DNA of 64,000 bases from the NCBI RefSeq assembly GCF_014648895.1, contig NZ_BMRZ01000014.1, forward strand, positions 62,001 to 126,000, read 5' to 3'. The position numbers and the translations under genes are program-made. The notes below the pieces were generated by a model. The model saw only the letters and a list, made by a program, of their open reading frames with translations, was not told the origin of the DNA and made no database searches. Source of the stretch: Streptomyces tanashiensis (GTDB lineage Bacteria > Actinomycetota > Actinomycetes > Streptomycetales > Streptomycetaceae). Shown piece after piece: positions 23,190 through 31,150 of this stretch (its first letter is position 1; each line of letters begins with the position of its first letter).

Positions 23190-24497
23190 TCAGGCGATCA
23201 GCAGGCCGATGCCGCCGAGGGTGTACGCGATCATCAGCACGAACAGGGGGAGTTGGCCGGCGACGGCCCGGGCGGGCGGGAAGAGGCGCACGGACCGGTC
23301 GTGCGCGGCGACGACACCGAGGACATGGCCGGTGACGATCGCGGCGACCTGGAGGGTGGCGAGGCCTCCGGGACCCAGCGGTGGAGCGGGTGAGGGGGCG
23401 TTGTCAGTGCCCGCTGCCATGATGACGGTACGTGGCCCTTCGGTCACGAGAAGTGAGAAGTAGTGGGCCACGAGATAGCCGAGGGCGATGGGCAGCAGCG
23501 AGTGGGCGAAGGAGGTGAGCGGGGTGGTGAGTCCGGGGTTCATCAGGCGCAGGGCGCCGGCGCAGAGGCCGTAGCAGGCGGCGGCGAGGGCGACGGCGGC
23601 GACGAGGCCGAGCGTGGCGGTGGGGACGGGACCGAGGGAGGAGGTCTGGAGGGTGGTGATCCAGCGGGGGTTGTCGGAGAGGCCGTCGTAGGCGGTGGAG
23701 CCGAGGAGGACGCAGACGGTGGCCACGAGACCGGGGGTCTGCGGGGTGGAGTCGAGGCCGTGGAAGGGGGAGCGCAGGACGAGCCGGCCGTCGGCGCGAC
23801 GGCCGAGGGGTGAGAGCCGGGCGAGAAGGGAGGAGTACACCTCGAAGGGGTCGGCGTGGGCGAACCATCGGTCGCCGTGGCGGGCGGCGCCCAGGAGCTG
23901 GACGGCGGTGTGGATGCCGAGGGCGATCAGGAGGGTGGTGGTGGAGGCGTTGTCGGGGGCGACGAGCTCCAGCCAGGTGAAGAGGAGGAGTCCGGCGGCG
24001 GCGGGCCGGATGCCGAGCGAGGCGGGCAGGGGGCGCGGGTTCCGTGGCGGGTGGAGGGCGTGGAGGGCGCGCAGGGGGTTGAGGAGGCGCCAGACGGGAC
24101 CGAGGAGGAGGGAGGCGGGGACGAGTCCGACCCAGAGGAGGACGTAGAGGGCGCCGGGGGCGGGGTTGCGGTCCGGGTCGTCGGGGCCGAGGAGGAGGTG
24201 GAGGAGGAAGACGAGGGCGGTCGCGGCGCCGAGGAGGCGGAGGGCGGTGCGGGTGACCGGGGCGTCCGCCACCCACTGGAGGGCGGCCGGGAGCGGGCGG
24301 CCGGAGAGGTCACCGCGGAAGCGGGAGGAGGACCAGAGCAGTCCGAGGGCGAGGAAGGAGACGAGGAGGGCGGTGAAGGCACCTGCGTAGGCGTAGAAGG
24401 GAGAGAGGGGGAGGTCGTGCCGGGAGCCCACGCCGTGGGCGAGCGGAAGCCCGAGGGGGCCGGCGTGGGCAGGGGCGGCGACGGAGAGGGCCGTCAT
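23190..24497 (-). CDS. Polytopic membrane protein of unknown function
   Basis: A 435-residue integral membrane protein with about ten to eleven predicted helices (first near 36-55, last near 410-432) and a possible N-terminal signal-like segment. Not recognised beyond that. Charged residues lie mostly in short loops; a pair of histidines (GYLVAHYFSLLV and VTGHVLGVVAAHDRS) sits in the C-terminal third, where metal, haem or proton handling would be possible. Its start overlaps the lipoprotein stop (ATGA), so it belongs to the three-gene unit led by the beta-helix protein. In the same unit it may form the membrane part of a secretion, assembly or transport device (inference). Confidence 0.7.
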   Translation of the reverse strand: MTALSVAAPAHAGPLGLPLAHGVGSRHDLPLSPFYAYAGAFTALLVSFLALGLLWSSSRFRGDLSGRPLPAALQWVADAPVTRTALRLLGAATALVFLLHLLLGPDDPDRNPAPGALYVLLWVGLVPASLLLGPVWRLLNPLRALHALHPPRNPRPLPASLGIRPAAAGLLLFTWLELVAPDNASTTTLLIALGIHTAVQLLGAARHGDRWFAHADPFEVYSSLLARLSPLGRRADGRLVLRSPFHGLDSTPQTPGLVATVCVLLGSTAYDGLSDNPRWITTLQTSSLGPVPTATLGLVAAVALAAACYGLCAGALRLMNPGLTTPLTSFAHSLLPIALGYLVAHYFSLLVTEGPRTVIMAAGTDNAPSPAPPLGPGGLATLQVAAIVTGHVLGVVAAHDRSVRLFPPARAVAGQLPLFVLMIAYTLGGIGLLIA

Positions 24498-25507
24498 CGG
24501 ACGACGAGTTGGGTCAGCACGAGTCCGGACTCGTGCGTCTCGACCTCGAAGAGGCCCGTGCGGTCCGCGGTGAGGGTGAGGGTCGCGGGCGTGCCGGGAG
24601 AGAGGGGCAGTTCACGGTCGTAGCCGTGCACGTGGAGCGTGTCGGCGCGGTCGCTCGTGACACGGAGGGTGAGGCGCTCGCCCTTCTTCAACTCGATGCG
24701 GGAGGGAGGTGGCTGGACGGTCGTTCCGGTGATGGTGAGGCTGACGGTCCGGCCGGGCTCCGTCGGCCGGGGGCTCGGCGGCGCGGAAGCGGAGGGGCTC
24801 GGCGGCGCCGAAGCGGAGGGGCTGCCGCCCAGGCTGACGGTGGCCTGGACGGGGGCGCCGGCGACGGCCCAGACGGTGTGGTCATCCGCGTGGAGCCGGA
24901 CGGTCAGGGTGTGGGCGCCGGGCGGCACGTAGCCCCAGGGGCCGTACAGGCGGGCGGTCTCCCTGCCGTCGACGAGGAGGCGGGCGTGACCCCGGCCCGG
25001 GAGGGCCGCGCCGCCGGTGCTCTCCGGGGTGAAGCGGAACCTCTCCACCGTGAGGTGGACGTTCCAGCCGCCCTCGGAGTCGGGGAGGGCCTCGGCCCTG
25101 ACGGTGGGCGCGTCCGCCGCGGGGAGCTCTCGGAGCCGGTGGCCGCCCTCGTCCCGGGCGGCCAGGAGGGTGCCGCTGCTGCCGGTGGCCTCCTGGTGGC
25201 TGGTGCCGGGTTTGTGGTGGGTGGTGGCCCGGCCGCCGCAGCCCGTGAGGAGCAGGGCCACGAGGGTCACGGCGGCGACCAGAGGGGCGACGGGCACCCG
25301 CGGAGCAGGGGCGGGTGGAGGAGCGGCGGCGACCGGAAGAGGAGTAGCGGCCGGAGGGACGGCGGCGACCGGACAGGCGGCGCCGACCGGAGGAGCGGCG
25401 GCGACCGGAGGAGGAGTGGCGGCCGCCGGAGGACGGGTGGCGGCCGGCGACCCGTGGATGCGCTGCGGGGCGGGGGCGCGTGAGGCGGTGGCGCGCGGGA
25501 GCGTCAT
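24494..25507 (-). CDS. Predicted lipoprotein with cupredoxin-like C-terminal domain
   Basis: 337 residues from the ATG at 25507, which overlaps the upstream stop. The first 70 residues are Ala/Pro low complexity; then VTLVALLLTGCGG gives a lipobox with Cys90. A GTG at 25297 (codon 71) would yield a normal-length lipoprotein signal peptide and may be the true start. The exported part has a domain at about 110-230 and a Ser/Pro linker (235-260). A final domain of about 100 residues shows beta-strand pattern LTITGTTVQPPPSRIELKKG and HVHGYDRELPL, resembling cupredoxin-like folds, though the full copper ligand set is not obvious. Coupled to both neighbours; function unknown. Confidence 0.68.
   Translation of the reverse strand: MTLPRATASRAPAPQRIHGSPAATRPPAAATPPPVAAAPPVGAACPVAAVPPAATPLPVAAAPPPAPAPRVPVAPLVAAVTLVALLLTGCGGRATTHHKPGTSHQEATGSSGTLLAARDEGGHRLRELPAADAPTVRAEALPDSEGGWNVHLTVERFRFTPESTGGAALPGRGHARLLVDGRETARLYGPWGYVPPGAHTLTVRLHADDHTVWAVAGAPVQATVSLGGSPSASAPPSPSASAPPSPRPTEPGRTVSLTITGTTVQPPPSRIELKKGERLTLRVTSDRADTLHVHGYDRELPLSPGTPATLTLTADRTGLFEVETHESGLVLTQLVVR
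25310..25445. repeat. Degenerate GCGGCGACCGGAGGAG repeats
   Basis: Five or so imperfect copies of a 21-33-bp unit containing GGCGGCGACCGGA, coding for the Ala/Pro-rich N-terminal leader of the lipoprotein open frame. The repeat lies upstream of the alternative GTG start at 25297, so it may be partly untranslated or a disordered leader. Confidence 0.6.
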
Positions 25508-27591
25508 GCCGTCACCGTGTCCGGGCGGTCGGACGGAGGCTCGGACGGGGGCTCGGCTGAGGGCTCGGGCGGGGGCTCCGGGGTGCGGTCGGGGCGGGTG
25601 CCGGCCGCGATCACCGCCCAGAGCACCCAGACGACGCCGAGCAGGAGGCGGAGCCAGGCGGGGCTGACGGGGATGCCCGGGACCATGAGGACCGCCTTGT
25701 CGAAGGCGTCGAGCAGGGTGAGGGCGCCGAGGGCCACCGTGGTCCAGGCGAGGACGGGGCGGGTGGGGCGCAGGGCGAGGCCGATGAGGGTCCACCACAC
25801 GCCCGTGAGGAGCAGCGCGACGGCGGGGAGGAGGGTCGGGGTGAGGGCGAGGGTCGAGCCGGCGACGTCCAGGGCGAGCCCGACGAGGCCGGTGAGGGTG
25901 GCCGCGCCGGCGAGGCGGTTGCCGCGGAGCCGGCGCCACCAGAGGGCGCCGCCGGCGAGGGCGAGGACGAGGGCGCTGCCGAGGGCGAGCTGGGTCTCGA
26001 CGCGCTGGAGGCCCCGGGCGCCGTACCAGTCGCAGCCTGCCGGGAGGCGGCGTGCCTGGACGTTGTAGTCGGCGCAGACGAGGAGTTGGGCGAGCTTGGC
26101 GGGTTCGCCGACGAGCCGGTCGGTGTTGCCGGAGACCTCGCCGCGGCGGGCGCCGCAGGTGGGCGGGGCGCCGGGGGTGGCGGCGCCCGCGTCGGACTGC
26201 CAGCAGTTGCCGCCGCCCTGGCCGTCCCACCAGACGTCGGTGCGGTTGGGGCGGGCGTTGCCGGCCTTGTCGACGCCGAGGTGGTTGCCGGCGTAGCGGT
26301 TGTGGTGGGAGGTGTCGGTCTGCTTGCCCCAGGCGGACTCGCCGCGGATGAAGGCGGGGACGGCGCTGAGGAAGAAGGCGGCGCGCTGGTGGCCGTAGAC
26401 CCAGTTGTTCTCGTAGAGGTTCCAGTTGCCTCCGGCGGTGATGATGCCGGTGCCGGGCGGCATGGAGATCTGGGGGCAGACGACGCCCTGTTCGTAGCCG
26501 CGGTCGACGGGCGGCTTGGCGCAGGTGCCGTCGGCGACGTGGGGGTAGTAGTTCTGGTTGTTGTCGTGGATCAGGTTGCGTTCGAAGCGGGCGTGGTTCT
26601 GGGGCAGTCCGGGGTGGCCGGGGAAGGCGGAGTCCATGGAGGCGCCGCCCATGTTGTGGTCGAACTCGTTGTCGTGGACCCAGACGGAGTCCCCGGCGGT
26701 GCCGGAGTAGCCGACCATGTTGTGGTGGCTGCGGCAGCCGGTGATCTCGATGGAGTAGCGGGGGACGTCGTAGCCGCGGGCGTCGTTGATGTCCGAGGCC
26801 GAGCCGGGGTAGATGCCGGAGTCGCCGTTCCCGTAGGACTCGCAGTTCTTGTAGAGGCCGTGGTCGGAGGCGAAGGTCAGGAAGCCGTACTCGTCGTTCC
26901 AGCGGGTGAGGACGTCGTCGATGACGAAGCCGTCGGCGGCGAGCACGTACAGCGAGTTGAAGGTGGTGCGCTGGGCGGTGAAGTTGCGGAAGTAGACGCC
27001 GTCGGATCCGTCGGCGCGGATCGCGTTGAGCTTCTGGTACTTGGCGTCGACGACGACGTCGAGGCGGGAGGCGCCGGTGCCTTCGATCTGGAGGTTCTTC
27101 TTGCCGAGGATCGCGACCAGGTTCTGGTTGTGCGGGCACTGGAGCTGCTGCGCGTAGCTGAGGATCTGGTAGCCGAGCGCGGACTTCGGGGCCTTGAGCG
27201 TGGCGCAGGCTCCGGTGGGCGGCGGCAGGGAGGGTTCCTCCTCGTAGAGGCCGGGGAGGACGGCGATGGTGAGGCCGGGCCGGTCGACCGCGTCGACGGC
27301 CTGCTGGAGGTGGCGGTGGCCGCCGCGGACGCAGCGTTCGAAGAGGGCGAGGTTGCGGGCCTTGAGGCCGGCCGGGAAGCCGGAGATCCGGCGCTCGAAG
27401 TCGGCCCGGTCGGTCTTGCAGACGAGGAGGTCGGGTTCGCCCGTGCGGAGTTTCGGCACGCTGCCGGATCCGTCGGGGAAGGTGACGGGCCGCTCCTCGT
27501 GGGCCTGGGCGCCAGGAGCGGTGAACAGGGCCGCGGCGAGCGCCACGAGCACGACCGAGAGCACGGAGACGAACCTTCGGGTCCACGACAT
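25504..27591 (-). CDS. Secreted right-handed beta-helix protein with C-terminal membrane domain
   Basis: A 695-residue exported protein. The signal peptide is about 1-30 (VVLVALAAALFTAPGAQA). A large region (about 90-530) has parallel beta-helix repeats with many Asn/Gly-ending turns, such as GVYFRNFTAQRTTFNS and ENNWVYGHQRAAFFLS, related to NosD/pectate-lyase-like folds. Four or five C-terminal transmembrane helices (about 560-670) and a Pro/Glu/Asp-rich tail follow. Cysteines recur in the extracellular part. First gene of an ATGA-coupled trio with the lipoprotein and membrane protein. The start is the ATG at 27591 (MSWTRRF); no good ribosome site is visible. The fold suggests carbohydrate binding or NosD-like maturation; neither can be shown here. 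Confidence 0.8.
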   Translation of the reverse strand: MSWTRRFVSVLSVVLVALAAALFTAPGAQAHEERPVTFPDGSGSVPKLRTGEPDLLVCKTDRADFERRISGFPAGLKARNLALFERCVRGGHRHLQQAVDAVDRPGLTIAVLPGLYEEEPSLPPPTGACATLKAPKSALGYQILSYAQQLQCPHNQNLVAILGKKNLQIEGTGASRLDVVVDAKYQKLNAIRADGSDGVYFRNFTAQRTTFNSLYVLAADGFVIDDVLTRWNDEYGFLTFASDHGLYKNCESYGNGDSGIYPGSASDINDARGYDVPRYSIEITGCRSHHNMVGYSGTAGDSVWVHDNEFDHNMGGASMDSAFPGHPGLPQNHARFERNLIHDNNQNYYPHVADGTCAKPPVDRGYEQGVVCPQISMPPGTGIITAGGNWNLYENNWVYGHQRAAFFLSAVPAFIRGESAWGKQTDTSHHNRYAGNHLGVDKAGNARPNRTDVWWDGQGGGNCWQSDAGAATPGAPPTCGARRGEVSGNTDRLVGEPAKLAQLLVCADYNVQARRLPAGCDWYGARGLQRVETQLALGSALVLALAGGALWWRRLRGNRLAGAATLTGLVGLALDVAGSTLALTPTLLPAVALLLTGVWWTLIGLALRPTRPVLAWTTVALGALTLLDAFDKAVLMVPGIPVSPAWLRLLLGVVWVLWAVIAAGTRPDRTPEPPPEPSAEPPSEPPSDRPDTVTA

Positions 27592-27670
27592 GCGCGTGAG
27601 AGTAGAGCAATGTTCATCTTTTTGAACCCCCGCGCACGCACCAATCCGCGCACGGGCCCTCGGCGCCCCG

Positions 27671-27714
27671 TTGACGTAGGCCGCGCGGAATCCTACGGTC
27701 ATCCATAGGATTCC
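27671..27714 (+). promoter_or_regulatory. hmgA promoter with overlapping palindromic operator
   Basis: TTGACG (27671-27676) and TACGGT (27694-27699) are spaced by 17 bp, a good primary-sigma promoter. The palindrome GGAATCCTA (27687-27695) / TAGGATTCC (27706-27714), with perfect 9-bp arms and a 10-bp spacer, covers the -10 and transcription start. This geometry fits a repressor. The GntR encoded at 29096 is the likeliest binder. Confidence 0.75.
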
Positions 27715-27741
27715 CTTGTGGGCTCAGGACAGGAGCGGGCG

Positions 27742-29055
27742 ATGACCACGGAGCAGGCCAGGAAGACGGCCGAGGCGCTCACCTACAGCACCGGTTTCGG
27801 CAACGAGCACAGCTCGGAGGCGGTCCCGGGCGCGCTGCCGGACGGCCGCAACTCGCCGCAGCGCGCACCCCTCGGTCTCTACGCCGAGCAGCTCAGCGGC
27901 AGTGCCTTCACCGAGCCGCGGTCCCACAACCGCCGCTCCTGGCTCTACCGGATCCGCCCCTCGGCCGCGCACCCGCCGTTCACCCGGATCGACAACGGCA
28001 CGCTCGCCGGCGCCCCCTTCACCGAGACCGTGCCCGACCCCAACCGGCTGCGCTGGAACCCGCTGCCCGAGCCGGCGCCCGGCACCGACTGGCTGGCGGG
28101 TCTGTGGACCCTCGGCGGCAACGGCGACGCGACGCAGCGCACCGGTATGGCCGTGCACCTGTACCACGCCAACGCCTCCATGGAGCGGGTCTTCGGCGAC
28201 GCCGACGGCGAGCTGCTGATCGTCCCGGAGCGCGGCGGCCTCCTCCTCCGCACCGAGCTGGGCCTCCTCGCCGCCCACCCGGGCGAGGTGGCACTGATCC
28301 CGCGCGGCGTCCGCTTCCGGGTCGAGCTCCTCGACGAGACGGCCCGCGGTTACGTCTGCGAGAACTACGGCGCCCCGTTCCAGCTCCCGGACCTCGGCCC
28401 GATCGGCGCCAACGGCCTCGCCAACGCCCGTGACTTCCGCGCGCCGGTCGCCGCCTACGAGGACGTCGAGGGCCCGGTCGAGGTGGTCAACAAGTACTGC
28501 GGCAACCTGTGGTCGGCGACGTACGGCCACTCGCCGCTGGACGTCGTCGCCTGGCACGGCAACCACACCCCCTACGTCTACGACCTGCGCCGCTTCAACG
28601 TCATCGGGACGATCTCCTACGACCACCCCGACCCGTCGATCTTCACGGTCCTCACCGCGCCCTCCGACACCCCGGGGCTCGCGGGCGTCGACTTCGTGGT
28701 CTTCGCCCCGCGCTGGCTGGTCGGCGAGGACACCTTCCGCCCGCCGTACTTCCACCGGAACGTGATGAGCGAGTACATGGGCCTCATCGAGGGGGCCTAC
28801 GACGCCAAGGCCGAGGGCTTCGTGCCGGGCGGCGGCTCGCTGCACAACATGATGTCGGCGCACGGCCCCGACCGGGAGACCTTCGACCGGGCCAGCGCCG
28901 CCGAGCTGAAGCCGCACAAGATCGACGACGGCCTTGCCTTCATGTTCGAGACCCGCTGGCCGGTGACCGCGACCCCGCAGGCCGCGGGCGCCGACCACCT
29001 GCAGAAGGGATACGACGACGTATGGCAGGGTCTTGAGCGCCACTTCCGGCCGTAA
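27742..29055 (+). CDS. hmgA: Homogentisate 1,2-dioxygenase
   Basis: A 437-residue non-haem iron dioxygenase that opens the ring of homogentisate to maleylacetoacetate in tyrosine/phenylalanine catabolism. Fe ligands match the family: His338 and Glu344 (PPYFHRNVMSEYMGLIEG) and His374 (LHNMMSAHGPD). The N-terminus YSTGFGNEHSSEAVPGALP is diagnostic. Length equals the family norm. The ATG at 27742 has AGGAG 6 bp upstream. The promoter with palindrome lies just before it, and the GntR regulator follows 40 bp downstream. The other pathway enzymes (HppD, FahA, MaiA) are not in this window. Confidence 0.97.
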   Translation: MTTEQARKTAEALTYSTGFGNEHSSEAVPGALPDGRNSPQRAPLGLYAEQLSGSAFTEPRSHNRRSWLYRIRPSAAHPPFTRIDNGTLAGAPFTETVPDPNRLRWNPLPEPAPGTDWLAGLWTLGGNGDATQRTGMAVHLYHANASMERVFGDADGELLIVPERGGLLLRTELGLLAAHPGEVALIPRGVRFRVELLDETARGYVCENYGAPFQLPDLGPIGANGLANARDFRAPVAAYEDVEGPVEVVNKYCGNLWSATYGHSPLDVVAWHGNHTPYVYDLRRFNVIGTISYDHPDPSIFTVLTAPSDTPGLAGVDFVVFAPRWLVGEDTFRPPYFHRNVMSEYMGLIEGAYDAKAEGFVPGGGSLHNMMSAHGPDRETFDRASAAELKPHKIDDGLAFMFETRWPVTATPQAAGADHLQKGYDDVWQGLERHFRP

Positions 29056-29095
29056 TGTCTCGGCCGTAAGCCCGTAGCCTTCGTACGGAGATCCC

Positions 29096-29845
29096 GTGAC
29101 CGCCTTCGCTCCCGACTCACTGGTCCTGAACCGCAAGCTGCCGCTCTGGTATCAGGTCTCGCAGTCGCTGCGCGCCTCGATACTGGGCCGCACGCCCGAC
29201 GCCTCGCTGCGGCTGCCCACCGAGGAGCAGCTCGCGGCCCACTACGGCGTGAGCGTGCTGACCATGCGCCAGGCCCTCAAGGAGCTGGAGGCGGAGGGCC
29301 TGATCAGCCGGCACCGGCGGCGCGGCACCTTCATCGAGCCGGGCGCCCGGCGCTCCACCCCGCGCCGGCTGCTCGGCTCGATCGACGCGATCGTGGCCCA
29401 GCAGTCGGGCGAGCGGACGACGGTCCTCGGGCACGGCACCGAGCCGGTGCCCGGGGAGCTCGCGGAGTACTTCCCGGACGTGCCGGAGGTCATGGCGTAC
29501 CGGCGGCTGCGCAGCGACGGGGAGAGCGGCGAGCCGACGAACTGGGCGGAGAACGCGGTGCGGCCCGAGCTCGCCGCCGCGATCGACCCGGCCGATCTGA
29601 AGCGCTGGCCGATGACGAAGGTGCTGCGGGACGTGGTCGGGGTGCGGATCAGCCGCATCACCGACACCGTCGAGGCCCGTCTCGCGGACCCGGAGACGGC
29701 GGGGCTGCTCCAGGTCCCGCTGCTGTCCCCGATCCTCCACTACACCGGCGTGACGTACGACGAGGACGGACGCGTCGTCGACGTGGCCCGCATCCGCTAC
29801 CGCGGCGACCGCTTCTCCTTCACGGTCACGGTCGAAGCGCAGTAA
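29096..29845 (+). CDS. GntR-family regulator with UTRA domain
   Basis: A 249-residue HutC-subfamily GntR regulator. The N-terminal winged helix (about 15-80) includes RLPTEEQLAAHYGVSVLTMR and RHRRRGTFIEPG. The C-terminal UTRA ligand domain spans about 95-245. The GTG at 29096 has GGAGATCCC directly upstream. Its position right after hmgA suggests control of homogentisate degradation, and the palindrome over the hmgA -10 is the obvious target. The ligand may be homogentisate or a precursor (inference). Confidence 0.9.
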   Translation: MTAFAPDSLVLNRKLPLWYQVSQSLRASILGRTPDASLRLPTEEQLAAHYGVSVLTMRQALKELEAEGLISRHRRRGTFIEPGARRSTPRRLLGSIDAIVAQQSGERTTVLGHGTEPVPGELAEYFPDVPEVMAYRRLRSDGESGEPTNWAENAVRPELAAAIDPADLKRWPMTKVLRDVVGVRISRITDTVEARLADPETAGLLQVPLLSPILHYTGVTYDEDGRVVDVARIRYRGDRFSFTVTVEAQ

Positions 29846-29935
29846 CCGACCGAAGCCCGGTCCGGTCGAAGCGCGGTCCGGTCGAAGCGCGCTGACGGTG
29901 GAAGCGCACGGACAGCCGTCGTTAGCATGCGGGGC

Positions 29936-31150
29936 GTGACGGAAGCCCCCCGAGCGGAAGCCCCCCGCGCCGATGACGCCCCTCTCCTCGACGAGCTGAT
30001 GCCGTGGTCCGTGGCACCGCTGCGGTTCGGGCGGTCCTGGATCGTCGCCCCCGACGCCCGCACCCTGCGGATCCGCTGGGACCGGCTGGTGGCCGCCGAG
30101 GGCCCCGAGCGGGAGGCGCTCTTCCGGCCGAGCCGGGCGCGGACCCAGGCGAGCGCGGTGGGTGCGCTGCCCGGGCAGCGCACCGGCACCGCGCGGTTCG
30201 CGCGCGAGGCGGGGCCGTGCCCGGATCCGGTGCGGGTGGCGCACGGACCCTTCGACGAGCAGTGGCTGCTGCCGGACCACCGGTTGATCGACACCGCCCG
30301 CCCGGAGCTGTGGCGGGTCGCCGGGGAGCCGCAGCTCTTCGCCGTCGAGCAGGGGTACGTGCCGGGGGCGGCGGGGCCCGCGCTCCTGGTGACGGCGGCG
30401 CTGCCGGAGGGACGCTCCCCGGCGGGCCGGCCGGGCCGCATCCGGCCGCTGTTCCGGCGTCCCGGGGGCCTGGAGCCCAATCTCGCGCCGGGCCTGCTGG
30501 GCTTCCTGGGGAAGCGGTACGGGCGCGAGGTCGACGCCCATGACTGGCTGGCGTGGACGGTGGCGGCGGCCCTGCCCTCCCCCGCCGGGTGCCGTGTCCC
30601 GCTTCCCGCGGACCCGGAGGCGTGGGCGGCGGGCGTGGCGCTCGGCCGGGAGCTCGCCGATGTGCAGCTGCGGGGCGCCCTGAGCGGGACGAGGCCCCGG
30701 CTGCCGGGTGGGCGCCGGCCCTATGTGCGGGCGGCGGTCCCGGCGCGGCCTGCGGCGATGACGTACGACCCCGAGGCCGAGGCGCTCGACGTCGGCGGGG
30801 GCCTGATCTCCCCCGTACCGGCGGAGGCCTGGGAGTTCCGGGTCGGCGGGGTGCGGGTCCTGGAGCAGTGGTTCGCGCACCGGACGGCCCCGGCGGAGCG
30901 CGGCTCCCTGGAGGCGATCGGGCCGGCGGCCTGGCCGCAGGAGTGGACCTCGGAGCTGCTCGACCTGGTCACGGTGCTCGCGCTGCTCGGGTCGCGGGAG
31001 CCGGAGCGGGCCCGCTTCGCCGAGAGGGCGGTGGGCCGGGAGGAGCTGCGCGCCGCCGGGGTGCTGCCGCCGCCGGACCGGTCCCGCCGTCCCGCGTCCG
31101 TGCTGGACCATCAGGAGGAGGGCCCGGAGGGGCAGTTCATGCTTCTATGA
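29936..31150 (+). CDS. Free-standing type ISP restriction enzyme C-terminal-like protein
   Basis: A 404-residue soluble protein resembling the C-terminal specificity domain of type ISP restriction-modification enzymes (LlaBIII C-terminal domain), as annotated in many streptomycetes. No methyltransferase (NPPY-type), helicase or nuclease motif is present, so it is a stand-alone relative and may do something else. Recognisable stretches are PCPDPVRVAHGPFDEQWLLP and WTSELLDLVTVLALL. GTG 29936 is preferred over ATG 29927 because a -10-like TAGCAT (29923-29928) would place transcription start at the GTG (leaderless). Its end overlaps the convergent TetR gene by 14 bp, inside a 15-bp repeat region. 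Confidence 0.65.
   Translation: MTEAPRAEAPRADDAPLLDELMPWSVAPLRFGRSWIVAPDARTLRIRWDRLVAAEGPEREALFRPSRARTQASAVGALPGQRTGTARFAREAGPCPDPVRVAHGPFDEQWLLPDHRLIDTARPELWRVAGEPQLFAVEQGYVPGAAGPALLVTAALPEGRSPAGRPGRIRPLFRRPGGLEPNLAPGLLGFLGKRYGREVDAHDWLAWTVAAALPSPAGCRVPLPADPEAWAAGVALGRELADVQLRGALSGTRPRLPGGRRPYVRAAVPARPAAMTYDPEAEALDVGGGLISPVPAEAWEFRVGGVRVLEQWFAHRTAPAERGSLEAIGPAAWPQEWTSELLDLVTVLALLGSREPERARFAERAVGREELRAAGVLPPPDRSRRPASVLDHQEEGPEGQFMLL

Noticed and set aside
25508..27610. Continuous frame joining the lipoprotein to 1038 codons
   Set aside because: The added part is an out-of-frame shadow of the beta-helix gene with low-complexity Arg/Pro content.
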